A stretch of DNA of 13,565 bases from an uncultured Ruminococcus sp. (GCA_900541495.1 UQKC01000060.1:1-13565), one strand, 5' to 3'. Shown: positions 6,522 through 13,393, counted from the first letter of the stretch. Numbers and translations: made by a program. Notes: generated from the sequence alone by a model not told the origin.

Positions 6522-7754
6522 ATGGCAAAGATAGCAGTTTTAGGTTTCGGCGTAGTTGGTTCAGGCACAGTTGAACTTTTCTACAAAAACAAGAATAAGA
6601 TCATCGAAAAGGCAGGAACAGACCTCGATATCAAGTATATTCTCGATATCAGAGATTTCCCCGGAAGTCCTTTTGAGGGAAAATTCACAAAGGATATCAA
6701 CGATATCCTCAACGATGACGAAGTAACTCTCGTTGCCGAAGTTATGGGCGGCGTAAATCCTGCATTCGATTTCGTAAAGAGCTGTCTTGAAAGAGGCAAG
6801 AGCGTTGTTTCCTCGAACAAGGAACTCGTTGCAAAGAAAGGCGCAGAGCTTCTCAAAACAGCAAAGGAGCATAACTGCAACTTCCTCTTTGAAGCTTCCA
6901 CAGGCGGCGCTATTCCGATAATCCGTCCTCTCCACCAGTGCCTTGCGGCAAACGACATCACAGCCGTTGCCGGTATCCTTAACGGAACAACAAACTTTAT
7001 CCTTACAAAGATGATAAATGAAAATATGCCTTTTGCGGAGGCACTTTCCACAGCTCAGAAGCTCGGTTATGCCGAAAAAGACCCGACAGCGGACGTTGAG
7101 GGTCACGATGCCTGCCGTAAGATCTGTATTCTTTCCTCGCTCGTTTTCGGCAAGCATGTTTATCCCGAATGGGTTCACTGCGAGGGCATTTCGAGCATCA
7201 CCGCAGAGGACGCAAAGTATGCTGAAAGCTGGGGCGGTGCAGTAAAGCTTATCGGCTCAGTAAAGAGAACAGCCGACGGAAAGATTCTTCCTATCGTTCG
7301 CCCTGCATTCGTATGCGGAGCAAATCAGCTTTCAAACGTTAATGATGTTTTCAACGGCATCATGGTTTACGGCGATGCTATCGATCAGGTAATGTTCTAC
7401 GGCAGGGGCGCAGGCAAGTTCCCGACAGCAAGTGCTATCGTTGCTGACCTTATCGATGCTGCAAAGATGAAAGGCACTTCAATTTCTCAGGTTTGGGAAG
7501 ACAGCAAGGACAACAGCTTCATCGCTGACTACAAGGAGGACGTTCTTCCGTTCTATGTTCGTGTTCAGGGTGTTTCCAAGGACAAGGCAAAGGAAGTATT
7601 CGGCGAAGTTGAGTTCCTCACAAGAGAAAACTGCCCTGCTGATGAGATCGCATTCATCACTCCCGAGATCAAGGAAAAGGATTTCGATGAAAAGCTCACA
7701 CAGCTTGGCGGAAAGGTTCTCGGAAAGATCAGAGTTCTCAATCTTGAAAGCTAA
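6522..7754 (+). CDS. hom: Homoserine dehydrogenase
   Basis: This enzyme reduces aspartate semialdehyde to homoserine with NAD(P)H, the branch point to threonine and methionine. The 410-aa protein opens with the nucleotide-binding motif GFGVVGSGT (8-16). It carries SSNKELVA (97-104), EASTGGAIPIIRPL (124-137) and the family hallmark GILNGTTNFILTKM (151-164). Asp196 and Lys200 in GHDACRK match the catalytic Asp/Lys pair of the family. The last 75 or so residues, from FYVRVQGV, look like a divergent ACT domain, suggesting feedback control by threonine. The ribosome binding site AAGGAG lies 8 bases before the ATG. It is followed by thrB, with a long structured spacer between. Confidence 0.95.
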   Translation: MAKIAVLGFGVVGSGTVELFYKNKNKIIEKAGTDLDIKYILDIRDFPGSPFEGKFTKDINDILNDDEVTLVAEVMGGVNPAFDFVKSCLERGKSVVSSNKELVAKKGAELLKTAKEHNCNFLFEASTGGAIPIIRPLHQCLAANDITAVAGILNGTTNFILTKMINENMPFAEALSTAQKLGYAEKDPTADVEGHDACRKICILSSLVFGKHVYPEWVHCEGISSITAEDAKYAESWGGAVKLIGSVKRTADGKILPIVRPAFVCGANQLSNVNDVFNGIMVYGDAIDQVMFYGRGAGKFPTASAIVADLIDAAKMKGTSISQVWEDSKDNSFIADYKEDVLPFYVRVQGVSKDKAKEVFGEVEFLTRENCPADEIAFITPEIKEKDFDEKLTQLGGKVLGKIRVLNLES

Positions 7755-7804
7755 AAATACCATATAGAATATGTGTAGACTTTAAAAATGTATTGTATAG
7801 CAAA

Positions 7805-7833
7805 GGGGACGCTCTCTCTTGCAGAGCGTCCCC
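7805..7833. repeat. Perfect 11-bp-stem hairpin downstream of hom
   Basis: GGGGACGCTCT pairs perfectly with AGAGCGTCCCC around a 7-base loop. It starts 50 bases after the hom stop and is directly followed by the terminator-like hairpin at 7838. The word TTGCAGAGCG within it recurs at 7875-7884, suggesting a composite, possibly duplicated, repeat unit. Confidence 0.6.
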
Positions 7834-7837
7834 TCTT

Positions 7838-7864
7838 AAAAAACAGTCCACCGGACTGTTTTTT
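7838..7864. terminator. Bidirectional terminator-like hairpin after hom
   Basis: AAAAAACAGTCC pairs perfectly with GGACTGTTTTTT around the loop ACC. A GC-containing stem with A-run and T-run flanks is the classical form of a Rho-independent terminator readable in both directions. If active, it would separate hom from thrB transcription or attenuate between them. Confidence 0.6.
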
Positions 7865-8074
7865 AATTCACCCCTTGCAGAGCGCCTTCGTGTAGGAGAG
7901 TTTCGCCGTCTGCGGACGGCGACCAAGGACTTTGCCCAGTGGACTTCCCTCTGCGAAGTTAGGGTACCGAGCCGCAAACTTACGGTTCGGACAAAAGCTA
8001 AAACGACATACCTGCGGGGGTTCCCCGCCTCCGGACACCCACCACCCTTTGAAAAGCGTGGACGTAAACTTTAG
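7865..8074. other. Structured spacer between hom and thrB
   Basis: This stretch contains several further short inverted repeats. TCGCCGTC/GACGGCGA (7903-7922) is a perfect 8-bp stem. CCGAGCCG/CGGTTCGG at about 7968-7991 has one mismatch. GCGGGG/CCCCGC lies near 8016. Open frames cross it on both strands (for example a 93-residue frame at 7793-8074), but they run through the palindromes and have no recognisable domain or convincing ribosome binding site. I treat it as repeat or structured-RNA material, not a gene. Confidence 0.45.
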
Positions 8075-8088
8075 TTGAAAAGGAATTG

Positions 8089-8982
8089 ATGAAAATGATA
8101 AAGCTCCAAGTACCTGCGACGAGTGCGAACCTCGGTGCAGGATTCGATGCGCTCGGGTTGGCGCTGACATACTATAATTATGTAAATATGGAAGAAGCAG
8201 ACGGTATCTTCATAAAAAGCCTTGACGGAACTCCCGTGCCCGAGGGCGAAAACAATCTTATTTACGAGTCTGCGAAAACGCTTTTTGAGATATGCGGCAG
8301 ACCGTTCAAGGGTCTGACCATTGAGCAGGTCAACAATATCCCTATGGCGAGAGGTTTGGGAAGTTCGTCTGCCTGCATAATCGCAGGACTTTTCGGGGCG
8401 AACACGCTTATGGGAAATCCGCTTGGCTTGGATGATCTTGTCAATCTTTCGGCGCAGATCGAGGGACACCCCGACAACACCGCTCCTGCGCTTCTTGGCG
8501 GCATCGTTACAGCCGTTTTTGACGGCAGGGAAGTTCATTGGGTAAAGCAGGAAGTTTTCACAACGCTGAAATTCGTTGTCGTTATTCCCGATTTTGAACT
8601 TAAAACGGAAAAGGCGCGCGCTTGTCTTCCTACCGAGGTCAGCTACAAGGACGCTGTTTTCAATCTCTCCCGTGCTGCGCTGTTCTCGGCTTCGCTCCTC
8701 ACGGGCAAATATCAGAACCTCCGCACGGCTGTGAACGACAAGCTTCACCAGCCTTACCGTATGGAGCTTATCCCGCACGGACACGATGTTTTTGAAACTG
8801 CTTACAGCCTCGGAGCTTATGCTGCATACCTGAGCGGCGCAGGTCCGTCACTTATGGCTATTGTCGATGCTGATAATGAATTTTTCTGCGGAAAGATGAA
8901 ATTTGCTCTCGAAAAATTAGGACTGAAAAATTGGAAAGTTCACGAATTACATATTGACAATGCAGGTACAAAGCTGTTATAA
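8089..8982 (+). CDS. thrB: Homoserine kinase
   Basis: This GHMP-family kinase phosphorylates homoserine with ATP, the step after homoserine dehydrogenase on the way to threonine. From the ATG at 8089 it is 297 aa, the usual length. It shows the N-terminal VPATSANLGAGFDALGLAL (8-26), the GHMP ATP-binding loop PMARGLGSSSA (85-95), EGHPDN (125-130) and the C-terminal SGAGPSLMA motif. AAAGGA lies 5 bases before the ATG at 8089; a TTG three bases earlier and an ATG at 8095 are alternatives. thrC and lysC are not in the window. The stop codon is embedded in a strong promoter for the next genes. Confidence 0.95.
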   Translation: MKMIKLQVPATSANLGAGFDALGLALTYYNYVNMEEADGIFIKSLDGTPVPEGENNLIYESAKTLFEICGRPFKGLTIEQVNNIPMARGLGSSSACIIAGLFGANTLMGNPLGLDDLVNLSAQIEGHPDNTAPALLGGIVTAVFDGREVHWVKQEVFTTLKFVVVIPDFELKTEKARACLPTEVSYKDAVFNLSRAALFSASLLTGKYQNLRTAVNDKLHQPYRMELIPHGHDVFETAYSLGAYAAYLSGAGPSLMAIVDADNEFFCGKMKFALEKLGLKNWKVHELHIDNAGTKLL

Positions 8983-8983
8983 T
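8954..8983 (+). promoter_or_regulatory. Consensus sigma-A promoter overlapping the thrB stop codon
   Basis: TTGACA at 8954-8959 and TATAAT at 8978-8983 are both perfect consensus hexamers, with an 18-base spacer. The -10 box includes the thrB TAA. Transcription would start near 8990 and read into the acetyltransferase-tsaE-tsaB group with a leader of about 130 bases. Confidence 0.7.
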
Positions 8984-9012
8984 ATAACCAATGAGTTTGA
9001 ATTGATACACCG

Positions 9013-9065
9013 AATACTGTGCAAATGTAACAAAAAATCACCGTATTTTTGTAATGCACAGTATT
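9013..9065 (+). promoter_or_regulatory. Leader hairpin upstream of the acetyltransferase gene
   Basis: AATACTGTGCA pairs perfectly with TGCACAGTATT, and an inner CAAAAA/TTTTTG pairing extends the fold. It lies inside the predicted leader RNA, about 25 bases from the predicted transcript start. A weak T-run follows, so it may be the thrB terminator, an attenuator or a 5' stabilising structure. Confidence 0.45.
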
Positions 9066-9121
9066 TGTGCGTTTAAATCAGATCTTAATTCTCTTTTTTG
9101 GAAGAAACGGGAGAGTTTTTT

Positions 9122-9925
9122 ATGGAAATAGATTATTTTTCCGAAACAAGAAAATATGAAGACCAGCTCGACCTGTACAAAAAATTAAACTGGTATAACC
9201 TCCCGGGTTATACGGACGAAGAGATCGAAAAAGCAACGAAAAACAGCTTCTATTCCGTCTATGCTTATGACGGATACACGCTCGTCGGACTTGGCAGAGT
9301 TGCATCGGACGGACTTACCGCAGCAGTTATGAGCGGTATATGCGTTCGCCCCGATTACCGCCGCCGCGGGATAGGTGAGGAGATCGTTAAGCGTCTTGTT
9401 TATCACTGCCAGTCGGGAAATTATCAGATGAACGTGCAGCTTTTCTGCGAGGACAGTCTTCGTCATTGGTATAAAAAGCAGGGATTCGAGGATTACAACC
9501 TCGGAATGAGAAAATGTATGGTCTTTCCCGAAGACCCATGCAAGCTGCGCAAAGGTTTTCACGAAATTTACGGCATTGAGCAGATAACCGATATTTGCAG
9601 CGATTTTTACTGGTATAATTTCGACGCTTTCGGCGAGTTCAAATATTCCGAAACGCTCGGAACGGACGGTCAGCTCGTACCGAGCCTGTTTATGACATTT
9701 TATTCCGAAGATCCCGTCAAATTCAAGGCGGAGATCGACTTTCTCAACGTCAGCGAGTTCCAGATCGGCTGCAAAGGCGTAACTACACCGCTCAACGCTT
9801 TCGATATCGTGAACACGCAGTCACTCGGGTACTCGCGCGATAAGCGTTACAGGATACGTTCGCTGGAAGATGACAATATCAGCTTTTTCTGTGAAAGTTT
9901 CCATATTGTGAACGTTATTACTTGA
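9122..9925 (+). CDS. GNAT acetyltransferase with unrecognised C-terminal domain
   Basis: The first 135 or so residues form a GNAT-type N-acetyltransferase, which moves an acetyl group from acetyl-CoA to an amine; the substrate is unknown. The acetyl-CoA loop VRPDYRRRGIGEEIVKRL (75-92) is clear, followed by LFCEDSLRHWYKKQGFEDY, the usual last strand-helix of the fold. Residues of about 140-267 form a second region that I do not recognise, rich in aromatic residues (DFYWYNFDAFGEF). At 267 aa it is much longer than a single-domain GNAT. I chose the ATG at 9122 because GGGAGAG sits 6 bases before it; an upstream TTG at 9098 lacks this. Only 19 bases separate its stop from tsaE, so it is probably co-transcribed with the t6A genes. 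Confidence 0.85.
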   Translation: MEIDYFSETRKYEDQLDLYKKLNWYNLPGYTDEEIEKATKNSFYSVYAYDGYTLVGLGRVASDGLTAAVMSGICVRPDYRRRGIGEEIVKRLVYHCQSGNYQMNVQLFCEDSLRHWYKKQGFEDYNLGMRKCMVFPEDPCKLRKGFHEIYGIEQITDICSDFYWYNFDAFGEFKYSETLGTDGQLVPSLFMTFYSEDPVKFKAEIDFLNVSEFQIGCKGVTTPLNAFDIVNTQSLGYSRDKRYRIRSLEDDNISFFCESFHIVNVIT

Positions 9926-9944
9926 TTTTGGAGCAAATTTTCAG

Positions 9945-10388
9945 ATGATTACAGTTACAACTTCTTCGGCTGAGGAAACAATAGCCTTCGCCGAAAAGAT
10001 CGGAGCAATGCTCAAAGGCGGCGACATCATCGCATACAAGGGCGGTCTTGGCGCAGGAAAGACCACATTTACTCGCGGACTTGCAATTGGAATGGGTCTT
10101 CCCGATGAGGTTTCCTCGCCGACTTTTGCGCTTGTCAATGAATACAGAGGAAAGGCGCTTACGCTTTATCATTTCGATATGTATCGGATAATGAACGAAG
10201 AAGCGCTGGAAACGACAGGATTTTATGACTATCTTTCGGACGACTGCGTAATTGCGGTGGAATGGTCGGAAAACATTGCCGACTGTCTGCCGAAGAACAT
10301 TATCACTGTTACGATAGAAAATATCGGCGAAGATACGCGCCGAATAGAAGTCAAAGGGGATGAGCGTTTTGATCATTTTGGGAATTGA
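9945..10388 (+). CDS. tsaE: tRNA t6A37 biosynthesis ATPase TsaE
   Basis: TsaE is the small ATPase that works with TsaB and TsaD to transfer threonylcarbamoyl to adenosine 37 of ANN-decoding tRNAs in bacteria. The 147-aa protein has Walker A GGLGAGKTT (33-41), the SSPTF switch motif (57-61), HFDMYR (76-81) and VEWSEN (105-110), all typical of the family. The ATG follows a GGAG about 11 bases upstream, a slightly long spacing. Its 3' end overlaps tsaB, as is common, so the two are translationally coupled. The tsaD gene is not in the window. Confidence 0.95.
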   Translation: MITVTTSSAEETIAFAEKIGAMLKGGDIIAYKGGLGAGKTTFTRGLAIGMGLPDEVSSPTFALVNEYRGKALTLYHFDMYRIMNEEALETTGFYDYLSDDCVIAVEWSENIADCLPKNIITVTIENIGEDTRRIEVKGDERFDHFGN

Positions 10389-11058
10389 TACATCGGGAAA
10401 GACCGCATCTGTAGCTGTTTGCAGCGAAAATGCCGTTCTTGCACAAACTTCTGTCTTAACACGCCTTACCCACTCGCAGGTCATAATGCCGATCTGCACC
10501 GAGGTACTGCGCAACGCAGGCATCGGACTCAAAGAGGTAGACGCAATGGCTGTTTCCAACGGTCCGGGTTCATATACGGGTCTGAGGATAGGCGTTTCCG
10601 CTGTCAAGGCAATGAGCTTTGCGCTGAACAAGAAGTGCGTTGGAATTTCGACCCTTGAATCGCTTGCATACAATATGCGCGGCTACAAGGGAGTAGTCTG
10701 CACGGTGATGAAGGCTCGCGCAGACCTTATGTACACAGCATTTTTTACTTCGTATAAGGACGTTATAACGAGAATTTTTGACGATACTATCCTGCCCGAA
10801 GCGGATATCGTTTCAAGAATAAAGGGTTATCACGGCGAGATAGTTCTTGTCGGCGATGCGGCAGAGGAACTTTACAAGAACAACAACTTTGCCGAAACAG
10901 AGAATGTAACGCTTGCACCTCCGCACCTGCGCCTGCAGCTTGCATCGAGTCTTTGCTATGCTTCCTACGAAAAGCAGTTTGGCACGGCAGACGGCTTAAA
11001 TGCGGAATATCTCCAGCAGACCAAGGCGGAGAAGGACCTTGAACAGAAACACGCTTAA
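10360..11058 (+). CDS. tsaB: tRNA t6A37 biosynthesis protein TsaB
   Basis: TsaB is the inactive ASKHA-fold partner that scaffolds TsaD and TsaE in bacterial t6A synthesis. The 232-aa frame has the phosphate-1 strand LGIDTSGKTASVAV (7-20), THSQ around His38 and the family signature NGPGSYTGLRIGVS (67-80). The start is uncertain. The ATG at 10360 is immediately preceded by AAAGGGG with no spacing, whereas a TTG at 10369 lies 9 bases after it and would begin MIILGIDTSG, closer to the usual N-terminus. The gene overlaps tsaE by 29 bases (ATG) or 20 bases (TTG). It is the last gene of its group, followed by a strong terminator. Confidence 0.93.
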   Translation: MSVLIILGIDTSGKTASVAVCSENAVLAQTSVLTRLTHSQVIMPICTEVLRNAGIGLKEVDAMAVSNGPGSYTGLRIGVSAVKAMSFALNKKCVGISTLESLAYNMRGYKGVVCTVMKARADLMYTAFFTSYKDVITRIFDDTILPEADIVSRIKGYHGEIVLVGDAAEELYKNNNFAETENVTLAPPHLRLQLASSLCYASYEKQFGTADGLNAEYLQQTKAEKDLEQKHA

Positions 11059-11060
11059 AT

Positions 11061-11082
11061 TTAATGCGTAATGCGTAATTAA
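11061..11082 (+). repeat. GCGTAAT-type short repeat, copy at the 3' end of tsaB
   Basis: Two direct copies of AATGCGT(AAT) begin two bases after the tsaB TAA. The word is in sense orientation relative to tsaB and matches those at the ends of phoR and of the P-loop kinase gene. It lies just upstream of the shared terminator. Confidence 0.5.
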
Positions 11083-11112
11083 GCTTCGCAGATTGATTTG
11101 TTAGAGTAAATT

Positions 11113-11163
11113 AAAACGGTACAGTCACAAAAACGTTTTACGAAATTGTGACTGTACCGTTTT
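11113..11163. terminator. Strong bidirectional terminator between tsaB and the P-loop kinase gene
   Basis: AAAACGGTACAGTCACAA pairs perfectly over 18 bp with its complement at 11146-11163, around a 15-base loop, and runs into a T-run (TTTTTTG) on the plus strand. On the minus strand the A-rich left edge gives a T-run as well. It serves the convergent tsaB (plus) and kinase (minus) genes. Confidence 0.85.
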
Positions 11164-11173
11164 TTGTTGAGAA

Positions 11174-11190
11174 TTTTAATTACGCATTAT
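11174..11190 (-). repeat. GCGTAAT-type short repeat across the stop of the P-loop kinase gene
   Basis: On the minus strand ATAATGCGTAATTAAAA spans the last codons and stop (Met-Arg-Asn-stop), so the repeat here supplies the end of the reading frame. Confidence 0.5.
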
Positions 11191-11661
11191 CCACACGTCT
11201 ATCTCCGACTGTTCGGGAACTTCAAATATTGTGTTGACCTTGTTCAAAAGTCCCTCATCAACATAAAAGTCCGAGCCGCCGTTTCCCGATTTGACTTTGG
11301 CATTACGCTCGGCAATGTTTCTCTGCCAAGCTTCATCGTCAATGTCGATATAGTGCCACTCAAAAGGGATATTTCTTTCCGCAAAATAAGCGGAGATGTC
11401 GGCTCTGTCTTTTTTCGTCCAGAATCCCCAGTCGAGGATAACGTTTGCGCCTGCCAAAGCTATTTCGGCGGCTTTCTTTTTAAGGTAATTATTCACACGG
11501 GCGGCGAAAACATTGTAGAACTCGCCCTGCTCGTTATTGATAAGGTCAAAAGTGGCTTCGTCTGTTGAGAGTATAACAGCGTTGTATTTTTCTTTGAGCT
11601 GCTTTGCATAATATGTTTTTCCGCTGCATATCTTGCCACAGAAAAGGTATATCTTTGACAT
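11176..11661 (-). CDS. Small P-loop kinase-like ATPase
   Basis: This 161-aa protein belongs to the AAA_33/zeta-toxin-like group of P-loop kinases, which phosphorylate small molecules or nucleic acid ends; its substrate is unknown. Walker A is CGKICSGKTYYA (about 8-19), followed by a hhSTDE motif (ILSTDEATF) that commonly holds the catalytic acid. VILDWGFWTKKDR fits the Walker-B-like strand and lid start, and RNIAERNAK resembles the arginine-rich lid. The ATG is preceded by AGAGGTGA at normal spacing. No antitoxin-like partner lies next to it, so a toxin role is not supported. Its last three codons lie in a repeated GCGTAAT-type motif, so the C-terminus may have been reshaped by the repeat. 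Confidence 0.85.
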   Translation of the reverse strand: MSKIYLFCGKICSGKTYYAKQLKEKYNAVILSTDEATFDLINNEQGEFYNVFAARVNNYLKKKAAEIALAGANVILDWGFWTKKDRADISAYFAERNIPFEWHYIDIDDEAWQRNIAERNAKVKSGNGGSDFYVDEGLLNKVNTIFEVPEQSEIDVWIMRN

Positions 11662-11674
11662 AGTTCACCTCTGC

Positions 11675-11713
11675 TAAAAAATGGGCGGATAAATATAATC
11701 CGCCCTGTTTTTT
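11675..11713. terminator. Bidirectional terminator (GGGCGGAT hairpin, copy 2)
   Basis: GGGCGGAT (11683-11690) pairs with ATCCGCCC (11698-11705) around AAATATA, flanked by an A-run on the left and TGTTTTTTA on the right. On the minus strand it would terminate the DUF1015 gene 32 bases after its stop. The stem is identical to that at 266-286. Confidence 0.7.
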
Positions 11714-11744
11714 ACAATTATTTTACGAAGCTTGAATTCCGAAT

Positions 11745-13001
11745 TTACTTGATCTTTCGTGCTTCTGTGTAGAAACGCTTATCCTGCGCGTGACCCATGG
11801 AGAAAGTCTTTCTTGGGAGCGCACCGTCCTTGATAACGGTAGGGAAAAGCTCTTCCTTGCCCATATCGGGGAGGAGGAAACCTACTGCGTCATCAGCTTT
11901 TGCAAGCTTGCGGATAACGTCTTCGCCGTGGATATAGTCGATCTTGCCGCCGTTTTCCTTTACATAAGCATCGAGGAACTGCTGAAGGCTGCCGACGGTG
12001 AGGTTTGAGGTCGGTTTGCCGACATAAAGAGTTTCGTCCTTGCTGCCGTTTACGACAACGAAGGACTGACCGCTGCCGCTTTCGGAAGTTTCAAGTGCAG
12101 TTTTGAGTGCGGCAAGAAGCTTTTCAACGTCAACGCCGGTAACGATACGGTGGATAGCTTCAAAGCGGAGCGCATCGCTGTGGAGATTTACTATCTCGGC
12201 GAGAGCGTAACGTGCAGGGTGAGCAGACATATCCTTGTCGGGATTTTCACGCTTTAACTGTTCGTAATATTCTTTTGCGGTAGCAAGGGAGTGGTTGCCG
12301 TCGCCCATTGCGTAAAGCATAACGGGTTCGTTCTTCAAGCCATACTTTGCGTTGAATTCGTCAGCGTTGCCGAGAGCGTCGAGCGCAGCCGTAACTTCGG
12401 CAATGTCATCTTCGCCGAGGAGATAGCCTGCGATGTGACCGCCGCCCTGCATAAGCTCAAAGTCATATACTTTCTTGAGTGTGTCTTTCTTTGCGGAAAG
12501 CTTCTCGATAACGGTGCGCTTTGCATCGTCAATGAGTATCATAATGTGCGGAAGTTCGAGCGGTGCGCCGTTTCTGACCTTTATTCTCGGTGGGATACGC
12601 TCAACAACAGTAGCCTCGGTCGCACGAACGGAGGACTTGCTGCCCTTGCGATAGTCGTATTCTTCAAGGTCGATCGCACCGACAATGCCTGCTCTAACGC
12701 CGTCAGCGGTGGTGCGCTCAACATAGATCATAGCGTTCTTGTACTCGTCGAAAATGTTGTCAGCGAGGTATTTGTCCATATTTTTATGTATGTCCGCAAT
12801 GCGAGCGTCAACATTGTCGCTTTCGAGATATACTTCGGGGAGAATAAGACGAAGAGTAGAGTGGGCATCACCAACGATCTGCTCGACCTTTTCCCAGTAT
12901 TCGGGTTCGGAGGTGTACTGATCGCAGGCAACGACCGACCATTTTTCCATTTCAATATTATGCGGAAGAAGAATATCCGCAGCCTTAAAAGCGTTGCTCA
13001 T
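11745..13001 (-). CDS. DUF1015 family protein
   Basis: This 418-aa protein matches the DUF1015 family, a widespread group of soluble proteins of mostly unknown role. Recognisable parts are the N-terminal AADILLPHNIEMEKWSVVACDQYTS (I place this at about 7-31), EATVVERIPPRIKVRNG (129-145) and the family hallmark AMGDGNHSLATAK (231-243). Some relatives are related to the ParB-like serine kinases of the SerK type, so a small-molecule kinase or nucleotide-binding role is possible but unproven here. The start is secure: AAGGAG lies 8 bases before the ATG, downstream of a strong promoter. It is followed by its own terminator, so it is probably monocistronic. Confidence 0.88.
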   Translation of the reverse strand: MSNAFKAADILLPHNIEMEKWSVVACDQYTSEPEYWEKVEQIVGDAHSTLRLILPEVYLESDNVDARIADIHKNMDKYLADNIFDEYKNAMIYVERTTADGVRAGIVGAIDLEEYDYRKGSKSSVRATEATVVERIPPRIKVRNGAPLELPHIMILIDDAKRTVIEKLSAKKDTLKKVYDFELMQGGGHIAGYLLGEDDIAEVTAALDALGNADEFNAKYGLKNEPVMLYAMGDGNHSLATAKEYYEQLKRENPDKDMSAHPARYALAEIVNLHSDALRFEAIHRIVTGVDVEKLLAALKTALETSESGSGQSFVVVNGSKDETLYVGKPTSNLTVGSLQQFLDAYVKENGGKIDYIHGEDVIRKLAKADDAVGFLLPDMGKEELFPTVIKDGALPRKTFSMGHAQDKRFYTEARKIK

Positions 13002-13036
13002 AATTTTATCTCCTTAAAAAGAAATTGTTATATATT

Positions 13037-13065
13037 ATTATACAATAAAATTCGCCGATTTTCAA
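13037..13065 (-). promoter_or_regulatory. Sigma-A promoter of the DUF1015 gene
   Basis: On the minus strand TTGAAA (13065-13060), a 17-base spacer and a perfect TATAAT (13042-13037) precede the DUF1015 start by about 35 bases. Spacing and hexamers are near consensus, giving a leader of about 28 bases. Confidence 0.75.
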
Positions 13066-13137
13066 TAGGGAAAAGTGATTATCACAGTATTTTGCAGAAC
13101 AAAATTAATTGCAGAACCGCGAAGCCAAGCAGCCGGT

Positions 13138-13183
13138 CGAGCTGAGCACAGCTCGCGGGGGCGGGGGGCAGCGCCCTCTTTTT
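13138..13183 (+). repeat. GC-rich hairpins in the right-hand gene-free region
   Basis: CGAGCTG/CAGCTCG (13138-13155) is a perfect 7-bp stem with a 4-base loop. It is followed by a GGGC-AGC-GCCC hairpin (13166-13176) that runs into TCTTTTT, which would act as a terminator for plus-strand transcription. The base composition is far more GC-rich than its surroundings, as expected of a dispersed palindromic repeat. Confidence 0.5.
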
Positions 13184-13198
13184 CCTCAAACAAACTGT

Positions 13199-13247
13199 CC
13201 TTGAAGTGAAAATGCACGAACGAAGTGAGTGAATTTTCACTTCAAGG
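13199..13247. repeat. Perfect 15-bp inverted repeat
   Basis: CCTTGAAGTGAAAAT at 13199-13213 is an exact reverse complement of 13233-13247, with a 19-base loop holding a small CAC/GTG pairing. No T-run follows. It may be a palindromic repeat or part of a larger foldback element. Confidence 0.6.
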
Positions 13248-13393
13248 CTGTATGAACGGCGATGAAACACGAATAGAAGAATGTAATTTTGAGGTATGAC
13301 GGGTCGCTTGGTATCACGTTCATATCCCCTAAGCTGTTCATACTTCGTCTGCAATATTTGCTTGCATAGGATAGTTGTTCCGTACATAAAAAA

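Noticed and set aside
7793..8170. 93- and 100-residue frames on both strands in the hom-thrB spacer
   Set aside because: Both run through perfect palindromes, lack convincing ribosome binding sites and domains, and are best read as translations of repeat DNA.
11176..13001. Toxin-antitoxin pair formed by the zeta-like kinase and its neighbour
   Set aside because: The neighbour is a large DUF1015 protein separated by a terminator; there is no small antitoxin gene and no translational coupling.
12291..13145. 284-residue plus-strand frame antisense to the DUF1015 gene
   Set aside because: It lies opposite a well-supported gene, crosses that gene's promoter and has no recognisable motifs.
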